Part shown: one piece after another, positions 1 to 5,884 of the stretch
Layout of the letters: each line of letters opens with the position of its first letter
Numbering within the stretch: the stretch's first letter is position 1
Source of the DNA: CAWBRT01 sp050015355
Lineage (GTDB): Bacteria > Acidobacteriota > Terriglobia > Terriglobales > Acidobacteriaceae
Direction of reading: 5' to 3'
Length of the DNA stretch: 7,611 nt
NCBI GenBank assembly: GCA_050015355.1
Contig: JBEKBO010000171.1
Span: 1-7,611 of the forward strand
Notes under the pieces: generated by a model
What the model was told of the DNA's origin: nothing
The model's database searches: none
Seen by the model: the letters and a program-made list of their open reading frames with translations, nothing else
Translations under genes and position numbers: made by a program

Positions 1-203
1 AGATGTTCCAGAGTCTTGGTCCTCAAGCCGTAACTCTGGCTCGACCCCAGCGGTGCTTATGCACCGCCTAAAAAAACTGTCGCTTGACAATGCCTTCGTT
101 CTTATCGATGGGCGAACATGCAATGCATTAACCCCCGCTGCCCCATGCTGCTGTTCTCGAATCAGATCGCGGACGAACTCAACGAGTTTTTCAAGCAAGA
201 AGA

Positions 204-950
204 ATGAAACTCAGTACATACCGACAGCGTCGTCGGGCAACGCGCAGCATTTCGGGAGAAGGATTTCTAGCTCACTCGTCCCCAACTGTGGAGGTCAGGA
301 CAAGCTTCCTGAGCGAAGCGCCTCGCGGCCATCTTCTGCACGTTGCAACGCACGGCGAGTTCCCGGACGAGAATGCGCTTGACCATCACGGCATTCTGCA
401 GGCTCGGACCGTCAAGGAGGACGGCGCGGTGCGAGCATCGGCAGTACGAAAATTCGACCTCAGCTCCACCCTGCTGGTGATGCTCAGTGTCTGCAATGGA
501 GGTCTGTATCGGATCGGACCCGCCGACGAGCCCTACGGTCTGATGCCCGCCTTCCTGCAGGCCGGTTCCCAAAATGTCGTAGGGACGCTTTGGGAGGTCG
601 AGGATTCATACGGTCGTCTGCTTGCTACCGAGTTCTACAAGAACCTGAAATTCGGTCCCGCAGAAGCGCTCCGTCAAGCCAGCCTTGTGCTCATCGGGCA
701 GGATCAGACTGTTCGCCGATGGGCGAGCTTTGTATCAGTGGGGCCAGGACGCTGGGATTCCATCGTACAGTGCGAGAACTGCGGAACCATGTACCCTTCG
801 GCGGTTAGTTCCTGCATCGCCCAACTCGGGCACGATACACCAGATAGTTCCATCCGCTCGGTTTCATGCCGAAACTGTCTGGCTCAATCCAGGAATCTCG
901 GTTATCCTTGGCGGACGATAAAGAATCGGAGTCAGTACGCCATTAGGTAA
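204..950 (+). CDS. CHAT-domain (caspase-like) protein, probably N-terminally truncated, with Cys-rich tail
   Basis: Residues about 35-185 match the catalytic half of a CHAT domain, the caspase-like peptidase domain usually found at the C-terminus of TPR proteins. Seen: a HLLHVATHGEF block with the expected catalytic His50, an LSVCNGG block with the expected catalytic Cys97, then GLMPAFLQAG, the typical VVGTLWEVED segment (about 125-134), AEALRQA and a WASFVSVG end. The pseudo-caspase half and TPRs normally upstream are absent: the frame is closed at 129-131 and only a weak AAGAAG precedes the ATG. The ORF may therefore be a remnant or a minimal CHAT protein. After residue 186 a non-CHAT tail carries C190-x2-C193, C204 and C222-x2-C225, resembling a zinc-ribbon spacing. 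The substrate is unknown; CHAT proteases often act in defence or programmed-death systems, but no partner gene is visible here. The family call is firm; whether the gene is intact is uncertain. Confidence 0.7.
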   Translation: MKLSTYRQRRRATRSISGEGFLAHSSPTVEVRTSFLSEAPRGHLLHVATHGEFPDENALDHHGILQARTVKEDGAVRASAVRKFDLSSTLLVMLSVCNGGLYRIGPADEPYGLMPAFLQAGSQNVVGTLWEVEDSYGRLLATEFYKNLKFGPAEALRQASLVLIGQDQTVRRWASFVSVGPGRWDSIVQCENCGTMYPSAVSSCIAQLGHDTPDSSIRSVSCRNCLAQSRNLGYPWRTIKNRSQYAIR

Positions 951-973
951 AGGGGCGCTGGGTCCGTGGGAAA

Positions 974-1052
974 AAGCGGCTATTCTCGATGGATGGCCTT
1001 TCGGAATAGAGCCTGCTAGAAAGGGGCCGAAAGACGTGGCTATAGGCCGCTT
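974..1052. repeat. Nested inverted repeats upstream of the LysR gene
   Basis: An outer dyad, AAGCGGCTAT (974-983) against ATAGGCCGCTT (1042-1052), pairs with one bulged base. It encloses a perfect 7-bp dyad, CTTTCGG (998-1004) against CCGAAAG (1027-1033). A competing hairpin is CTATTC (980-985) with GAATAG (1004-1009), which overlaps both. No T-run follows, so this is not an obvious intrinsic terminator of the CHAT gene. It could be a structured leader, a regulator site or chance; the function is not known. Confidence 0.35.
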
Positions 1053-1137
1053 CGGATAGTTGCGGATTCCTGTTTTCGCTCCGGAGAGGTCATGCTGAGG
1101 GAATCCGTCAATCCCGATCCACGTCGATCCCAGTTTC

Positions 1138-2034
1138 ATGGAGTTACGTCACCTTCGCTATTTTGTTCGGGCTGCGGAGCTTCTGCATTTCACTCGAGCG
1201 GCTGAATCGCTCTATGTTTCACAGCCTACGCTCTCCAGTCACATACAGCAATTGGAGGAGGAACTGGGCAGCCCATTATTCGATCGACTCGGGCGCCGAG
1301 TTCGACTAACAGAGGCAGGTCAACTGTTGCTCGATCATGCTCGTAACGCTATTCGCGAAGTGGAATTGGGCAAGGAGCGAATCGCCGAGCTTCTAGGCCT
1401 ACTCCGTGGCACGCTCCGCGTCGGCACAACACAGGTGTTCAGCCACTATCTGGTGCCAATTTCGCTTGCAGCTTACATAGCCGCTTATCCCGACATCCAT
1501 GTTCTTGTGCAGTGGGGCACCTCACCCGAGGTTGAACGGAGTGTTTTGGCGGGAACTGTTGATCTCGGTCTCGCCTTCCTGCCACCCGATTCTGATGAGA
1601 TCGAATATGAAGTGTTGCTTTCTGACGAGGTGGTCTTGGTTGTCTCCAATAAGCATCCCTTGGCAGCCAGAGAAGCCGTCTCAGTGAGTGAACTGGGCGG
1701 TCTTCCTCTTGTGCTTCTAAGCACCGGATTAAGCACCCGCCGGCTGGTCGATACGCGATTTGCGAAAGAAAATATCTCGCCGAATATTCTTCTGGAAACG
1801 AATGATATCCCCGCAGTACTCACGATCGCAGAGACGGGTAGCGCTGGAACATTTGTGTCTCGCAGACTCGTGGTAAGCCACCCTGATTTACATCCGCTCT
1901 CGCTTAGTCCGAGCCTTGTCCGGTCTGCAGGCATCCTTCGTCGTAAAGGGATCCACCTGAGTGCTGCCGCGCGCGCATTTCTGGAGGTAATCAAGGTTCA
2001 TTGCCAAAACATAGAACTGCGGGGAGGATCTTGA
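1138..2034 (+). CDS. LysR-type transcriptional regulator (candidate tricarballylate-pathway regulator)
   Basis: This is a 298-residue protein of typical LysR-family length. The N-terminal winged helix-turn-helix is clear: MELRHLRYFVRAAE, then FTRAAESLYVSQPTLSSHIQQLEEELG (about 18-44), LFDR and LTEAG. Residues from about 90 onward form the periplasmic-binding-like effector domain (LRVGTTQVFSHYLVP, then LGLAFLPP, then HPLAAREAVSVSEL). The start is fixed by the family N-terminus. No good Shine-Dalgarno precedes it, and the frame is closed at 1096-1098. In Salmonella the tricarballylate genes are controlled by the LysR protein TcuR, so a similar role here is reasonable but inferred: the gene is not directly divergent from tcuA but separated from it by the convergent oxidoreductase subunit gene. 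T-N11-A motifs, typical LysR contacts, occur in the paired element of the divergent region. The effector is unknown. Confidence 0.93.
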   Translation: MELRHLRYFVRAAELLHFTRAAESLYVSQPTLSSHIQQLEEELGSPLFDRLGRRVRLTEAGQLLLDHARNAIREVELGKERIAELLGLLRGTLRVGTTQVFSHYLVPISLAAYIAAYPDIHVLVQWGTSPEVERSVLAGTVDLGLAFLPPDSDEIEYEVLLSDEVVLVVSNKHPLAAREAVSVSELGGLPLVLLSTGLSTRRLVDTRFAKENISPNILLETNDIPAVLTIAETGSAGTFVSRRLVVSHPDLHPLSLSPSLVRSAGILRRKGIHLSAAARAFLEVIKVHCQNIELRGGS

Positions 2035-2107
2035 TTCAGTTGCATAGACGGTTGACAGCGGTGGCTCGTCCCGAAGCGACCAAGAAAGGGACCTTCCAGA
2101 GGGAAAG

Positions 2108-2695
2108 TTATTTGGGTTGGACAAAGTTGAAAGCCAGTACTTTCAAGAGTCTAGGCGGGAGATGCTGCAGCCCATAATCATAGCCTTGATCAAATGCCTT
2201 TAAGTTTAAGTCCAGAGAAGCGCTGGGGACAGAGTTCTCAACCGACTTGCGTAATGATTCGCGCTGGAGCACGCCAGCGACAGCTCCGAAAAACCCTAAC
2301 ATCACAATGTTCAGCACGGCGCGATTGCTGGCCTCTTCAGCCAGCCGCATTGCTGGAATACCGTAAACCCGGGCGCCTTCGGGGGTTCCTGTGACGCGAA
2401 CCAATTCCTCTTCAATTATCACTAAGCCGCCTGGTCGCAGCTCGGGAAAAAACATGTCATAGGCTTCCTGCGACATTGCTACCAGAATGTCGGGATTGCT
2501 GACGTGGTGATAATAAACCGGCTGGTCGGAAACAACTACCTGCGTGCTACACAGACCTCCGAAATCCTGGTTGAAGTCTTGGGTCATGATGGCGTGGTAG
2601 CCCTTGACGCCCGAAATGGCCTTGGCGATCATCTTCGCGAGAAGGATCACGCCTTGTTCGGCGAACCCGGCAACACGAATTTCGGTTAGCTGCAT
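2108..2695 (-). CDS. 2-oxoacid:acceptor oxidoreductase, gamma-type subunit (orphan)
   Basis: A 195-residue protein of the pyruvate/ketoisovalerate oxidoreductase catalytic-domain family (gamma subunits of POR, KOR, VOR and IOR). These are subunits of thiamin-dependent, CoA-dependent oxidoreductases that transfer electrons to ferredoxin. Diagnostic stretches are EIRVAGFAEQGVILLAKMIA at the N-terminus, VVVSDQPVYY, PDILVAMSQEAYD, the NRAVLNIVMLGFFGAVAGV segment and DLNLKAFDQGYDYG near the end. The usual GFGGQG turn reads GFAEQG (10-15), and the usual ARGG stretch before the VVVSD strand reads DFGG (44-47), so it is divergent. A GAGG Shine-Dalgarno lies 7 bases before the ATG, supporting this start. 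No alpha or beta subunit gene is adjacent: it is convergent with the LysR gene and divergent from tcuA. Partners may be encoded elsewhere, or the protein may have a different role. The family call is confident; the substrate is unknown. Confidence 0.85.
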   Translation of the reverse strand: MQLTEIRVAGFAEQGVILLAKMIAKAISGVKGYHAIMTQDFNQDFGGLCSTQVVVSDQPVYYHHVSNPDILVAMSQEAYDMFFPELRPGGLVIIEEELVRVTGTPEGARVYGIPAMRLAEEASNRAVLNIVMLGFFGAVAGVLQRESLRKSVENSVPSASLDLNLKAFDQGYDYGLQHLPPRLLKVLAFNFVQPK

Positions 2696-2769
2696 ACCGG
2701 TTCCTCACCACGCCGATCCCGACTGGCACGGTCGGACTAGCCCAAGGGTACTGGGTGGCTCCGAGCCAA

Positions 2770-2801
2770 GTCCAATCTTTTGATCTGATGTAATCGATAG
2801 G
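2770..2801 (-). promoter_or_regulatory. Copy 1 of a 32-bp element upstream of the oxidoreductase gene
   Basis: Read on the minus strand (2801 to 2770) it is CCTATC, then GATTACATCAGA, a 6-base linker TCAAAA, then GATTGGAC. It lies 74 bases upstream of the start of the minus-strand gene and points at it. It matches the copy at 3023-3054 at 27 of 32 positions, in opposite orientation. The outer CCTATC and GATTGG form an imperfect dyad with an 18-base spacer, and the core fits the LysR T-N11-A pattern. It could be an operator or a terminal inverted repeat. The match is seen directly; the function is inferred. Confidence 0.6.
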
Positions 2802-3022
2802 CTTTTCAAATGGGTGGTGGCGAAACGCACGCCTGCACACACACGAGCAAAGTGGAAGTGATAGGAGAACGATTTACCCTGAACGCGTCTGCCCGCCGCA
2901 CGGCGGAATCTGTAAAGAAACAGGCAAACGGGTATGCGGCAGCGTGCCTTATCGCCACTATCTGCACCACCTATTTTGTGGCCCGATTTCATTCGCTACA
3001 TGGTCGCGCATCATAGGTGATT
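2802..3022. other. Non-coding segment between the two inverted 32-bp copies
   Basis: No convincing gene is seen in either strand. The segment has a central 14-base palindrome CCGCCGCACGGCGG (2893-2906). It also has two further blocks that resemble each other in inverted orientation: 2807-2836 (CAAATGGGTGGTG, then GCGAAACGCACGC) against the reverse complement of 2938-2978 (CAAAATAGGTGGTG, then GCGATAAGGCACGC). These extend the symmetry of the flanking 32-bp copies, although the distance from copy to block differs by about 40 bases between the two sides. Confidence 0.4.
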
Positions 3023-3054
3023 CCAATGGATTACATCAGAGCTAACGATTGGAC
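3023..3054 (+). promoter_or_regulatory. Copy 2 of the 32-bp element upstream of tcuA
   Basis: It reads CCAATG, GATTACATCAGA, GCTAAC, GATTGGAC. The 12-base core and the 8-base end are identical to copy 1 and at the same spacing. TTA-N9-TAA (3031-3045) is a symmetrical LysR-type box, and TCCAAT (3022-3027) with ATTGGA (3048-3053) is a perfect 6-bp dyad. TTGGAC (3049-3054) followed 18 bases later by TACACT (3073-3078) is a weak sigma70-like promoter candidate. It ends 201 bases before the tcuA start, implying a long leader if transcription begins near here. Confidence 0.6.
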
Positions 3055-3255
3055 CGGCTGCAATCTTCTCCATACACTGCAGGCGTGAATGCACATAGGC
3101 AGGATCAGGGTTGTTTGCTTGGATATGGAAAGGATCGTTACTTGCCTGAAGCAGTATCGCCAAAGAAGCAACCGTGGGTCGTTGGGTACTCTGTTGGCAA
3201 CGGACGCTGTAATTGGCGTGAGCGAAATGGAGTTTTAAGGTTCAGGAGATAGGCG
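3055..3255 (+). promoter_or_regulatory. tcuA leader region with ribosome binding site
   Basis: This non-coding stretch lies between the 32-bp element and tcuA. A strong Shine-Dalgarno AGGAGA (3244-3249) lies 6 bases before the tcuA ATG. An imperfect long-range dyad (11 of 14 pairs) joins GGTTGTTTGCTTGG (3109-3122) to CCAAAGAAGCAACC (3160-3173). The reading frames here translate to nothing recognisable. It could be an untranslated leader; a structured regulatory role is only a possibility. Confidence 0.45.
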
Positions 3256-4698
3256 ATGTCACATCAAGATTTCAGAGACCTAGATGTTTTGGTTTTAGGA
3301 GGAGGGAACGCCGCACTTTGCGCTGCGATTACCGCACGCGAACAGGGTGCAAGCGTTCTGATGCTGGAGTGCTCGCCGAAGTGCTTCCGAGGCGGCAACA
3401 GCCGGCACACCCGCAACATGGCCCTGGCGCACGAGGCGCACATCGTGCCATACACCGGGTCTTATCCCGAAGAGGAATTTTGGAATGATTACCTTCGCGT
3501 AACCGGAGGGGAAGGCAATCAGCAGTTGGCGAGGATGGTCATTCACGAGTCGCCCAACTGCTTGGATTGGGCAAGAAATCACGGCGTAAGATTTCAGCCG
3601 TCGCTCACCGGGACCCTTCATCTGGGCCGCACCAACGCCTTTTTCCTGGGCGGCGGCAAGGCGTTGATCAATGCTTACTATGCCTCCGCGGAACGCCTCG
3701 GCGTGCAGATTCTCTATGAGGCAGAGGCGATCGACCTCGACATTATGGACGGAGTGTTCCGCAATGCGACGGTTCGCATGGCGGGCGGGGAGCAGGCAAA
3801 GATCGCCGCCAAGACCCTGATAACGGCTTCCGGCGGCTTCCAATCCGATCTGGAGTGGATGAGGAAAGCCTGGGGAGACGCCGTCGACAACTTTCTTATC
3901 CGTGGTACTCCGTATGACAAGGGGTTGGTGTTAAAGGCGCTGCTGGACCGCGGCGCGGAATCGGTCGCCGATCCCACCCAGGGCCACATGGTTCCCATCG
4001 ACGCGCGGTCTCCGAAGTTCGACGGCGGCATTGTGACGCGTGTCGATTGCGTGACCCTAGGGATCATGGTGAACAAGAACGGGGAGCGTTATTACGACGA
4101 AGGGGAAGATCGCTGGCCCAAGCGGTACGCCATCTGGGGACGTATGATCGCGAAGCAACCCGACCAGATATCGTACGCGTTCATCGATTCCAAGGTGTTC
4201 GACCGGTTTATGCCGTCGCGCTACCCGGCGATCACAGGCAACACCATTGGCGAAGTCGCGAGACAGTTCAACTTGCCCGTCGAGAAGGTTGAGGCAGTGG
4301 TCGCCGAGTTCAATCGCGCGGTACAGCCCGGAACATTCAATCATGCCATTCTCGACGACTGTAAGACAGCCGGGTTGACACCGCCCAAGACCCACTGGGC
4401 GCAACGCCTTGACACGCCTCCTTTCTATGGATATCCGTTGCGGACGGGGGTGACCTTCACCTATTTCGGAGTGAAAGTCAATGCCAAATCGGCGGTTTTG
4501 ATGAAGACTGGAAAGCCCGCCGAAAACATCTTTGCCACGGGAGAGATCATGGCGGGCAACATCCTCCCCAGGGGCTATGTCGGAGGCTTCGGTTTGACCA
4601 TCGGCAACGTTTTCGGACGAATCGCTGGGAATGAGGCGGCCATGGCGGTCAGAGAAGGTCGCGGCGCCCTGAAGGAGATGGCTTATGCAGCAAAGTGA
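3256..4698 (+). CDS. tcuA: FAD-dependent tricarballylate dehydrogenase
   Basis: A 480-residue flavoprotein of the fumarate reductase/succinate dehydrogenase flavoprotein family, best matching TcuA, which oxidises tricarballylate (propane-1,2,3-tricarboxylate) to cis-aconitate. Seen: the N-terminal dinucleotide fold LVLGGGNAALCAAITAREQG (12-31) in the GGGNAAL form typical of TcuA, acidic E38 at the end of the second strand, the RGGNSRHTRNM substrate/FAD segment (45-55), a GGGKALINAYY stretch, TASGGF in the middle, and the C-terminal FAD-binding NIFATGEIMAGNILPRGYVGGFG block. There is no signal peptide, so it is cytoplasmic and probably attached to the membrane through TcuB. The start is supported by a strong AGGAGA. 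It is the first gene of the operon and overlaps tcuB by 14 bases. A related acid such as another tricarboxylate cannot be excluded as substrate. Confidence 0.9.
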   Translation: MSHQDFRDLDVLVLGGGNAALCAAITAREQGASVLMLECSPKCFRGGNSRHTRNMALAHEAHIVPYTGSYPEEEFWNDYLRVTGGEGNQQLARMVIHESPNCLDWARNHGVRFQPSLTGTLHLGRTNAFFLGGGKALINAYYASAERLGVQILYEAEAIDLDIMDGVFRNATVRMAGGEQAKIAAKTLITASGGFQSDLEWMRKAWGDAVDNFLIRGTPYDKGLVLKALLDRGAESVADPTQGHMVPIDARSPKFDGGIVTRVDCVTLGIMVNKNGERYYDEGEDRWPKRYAIWGRMIAKQPDQISYAFIDSKVFDRFMPSRYPAITGNTIGEVARQFNLPVEKVEAVVAEFNRAVQPGTFNHAILDDCKTAGLTPPKTHWAQRLDTPPFYGYPLRTGVTFTYFGVKVNAKSAVLMKTGKPAENIFATGEIMAGNILPRGYVGGFGLTIGNVFGRIAGNEAAMAVREGRGALKEMAYAAK

Positions 4699-5794
4699 AT
4701 TGATGCGTGAAGGCGAGCACATGATGACAGTCTGCAATGCTTGCCGCTACTGCGAAGGGTTTTGCGCGGTATGGCCGGCCATGGAATTTCGACGCAAGTT
4801 TGCCGAGGGCGACCTGACCTACCTGGCGAACCTGTGTCACAATTGCAGCGAATGTTATTATGCCTGCCAGTACGCGCCTCCGCACGAGTGGGAAGTCAAT
4901 CCGCCGCAAACTTTCGCGAAAATTCGCGCGCAGAGCTACGAGCAGTACGCGTGGCCAAAACCACTGGCCAGCGCCTTCAGGGCTAACGCGCTGGTAGTAT
5001 CGCTGGCGGTCGCGCTGATGCTGGTCATCTTTCTCTTCGGCGCCACCCAGGCCCTCGGAGGCAAGAGTCTGGCCACCGCCATTCCCAGAGGAGATTTCTA
5101 CAAGATCACGTCCCACGAGACATTGGTGTTGGCCTTCGGCGCCGCCGGGCTGTTTGCGACACTGGCATTGCTAATCGGGCTGGTCCGTTTCTGGCGCGGC
5201 ACGGGCGAGCAGGTCTCGGACCTGACCAACCTGCCGGCCTTGGCCACGGCCATCAAGGACGTGCTGGCGCTCAAGTACCTGGACGACAGCGGCTGGGGTT
5301 GTGCCTACCCGTCCGAGAAGAGCTCGCAGTCGCGACGCTGGTTTCATCACTTTACGTTCTATGGCTTCCTGCTTTGCTTCGCGGCGACGACCCTGGGCGC
5401 CATCTACTACTACGGGTTTGGCTGGAAAGGCCCGTATGGCTATTTCAGTCTCCCTGTCGTGCTGGGCACATTGGGCGGCATCGGCCTCTTGATCGGACCG
5501 AGCGGCCTTTACTTCCTGAAACTGGGGCGGAACCGCGAAATTACGGACGAGAAGCAGTGCGGCATGGACGTGGCGTTCCTCGTAATGCTCCTGCTGACCA
5601 GCGCCAGTGGTCTGCTGCTGTTGGTGTTGCGTGAAACAGCGGCCATGAGTTCACTGCTGGTGATCCATCTCGGAGTAGTGATGGCGCTGTTCTTGACGCT
5701 GCCTTACGGAAAATTTGTGCATGGCGTATACCGTTGCGCCGCACTGCTGAAATATGCTTTGGAGCGGGCACGCAAGCAAACCCTTGGAGTGTGA
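4685..5794 (+). CDS. tcuB: Tricarballylate utilization membrane Fe-S protein
   Basis: A 369-residue partner of TcuA. Salmonella TcuB has been described as moving electrons from the reduced FAD of TcuA through 4Fe-4S clusters and heme to membrane acceptors. Seen: two ferredoxin-type clusters, C17-x2-C20-x2-C23-x3-C27 and C51-x2-C54-x2-C57-x3-C61, in the N-terminal soluble part. About six hydrophobic helices follow, near 102-124, 146-168, 223-247, 256-280, 295-315 and 323-345. Histidines H144, H221, H222, H328 and H346 lie at or near helices and are candidate heme ligands. The start has AAGGAG 7 bases upstream, inside the end of tcuA, and the 14-base overlap indicates translational coupling. 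An alternative ATG at 4703 would remove only six residues. Confidence 0.9.
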   Translation: MQQSELMREGEHMMTVCNACRYCEGFCAVWPAMEFRRKFAEGDLTYLANLCHNCSECYYACQYAPPHEWEVNPPQTFAKIRAQSYEQYAWPKPLASAFRANALVVSLAVALMLVIFLFGATQALGGKSLATAIPRGDFYKITSHETLVLAFGAAGLFATLALLIGLVRFWRGTGEQVSDLTNLPALATAIKDVLALKYLDDSGWGCAYPSEKSSQSRRWFHHFTFYGFLLCFAATTLGAIYYYGFGWKGPYGYFSLPVVLGTLGGIGLLIGPSGLYFLKLGRNREITDEKQCGMDVAFLVMLLLTSASGLLLLVLRETAAMSSLLVIHLGVVMALFLTLPYGKFVHGVYRCAALLKYALERARKQTLGV

Positions 5795-5884
5795 GCAAGT
5801 GGCATAGGTTTGCTGAGGGCCGTTTTCAAGCAGTTGAGGGCCCGAACAGCGACCATAAGCACAATTAGGCAAATCGGAGCAGCT

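Noticed and set aside
1..203. Possible upstream part of the CHAT gene in other frames (for example a frame-2 stretch from 53 and a frame-1 stretch ending at 204)
   Set aside because: None of the translations resembles the CHAT N-terminal half or TPR repeats, so no frameshifted continuation can be supported.
2068..2092. GTCCC/GGGAC dyad between the convergent LysR and oxidoreductase genes, considered as a bidirectional terminator
   Set aside because: Only five base pairs with a 15-base loop and no T-run on either side.
2705..2992. Minus-strand open frame upstream of the oxidoreductase subunit gene
   Set aside because: No family features; it covers the divergent regulatory region and has a basic, low-information composition.
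3026..3088. 20-codon ORF starting inside copy 2 of the 32-bp element, whose first residues resemble the minus-strand translation of copy 1
   Set aside because: The protein-level likeness simply follows from the DNA repeat; there is no good ribosome site and the copy 1 frame does not start at the same place.
3049..3252. Small + strand frame between the 32-bp element and tcuA
   Set aside because: It would need a TTG start with no ribosome site, has an unrecognisable composition, and overlaps the regulatory element.
5810..5884. N-terminal extension of the MmgE/PrpD protein to a TTG at 5810
   Set aside because: The extension is basic and unlike the family, whereas the ATG at 5885 has a good ribosome site and gives a family-typical length.
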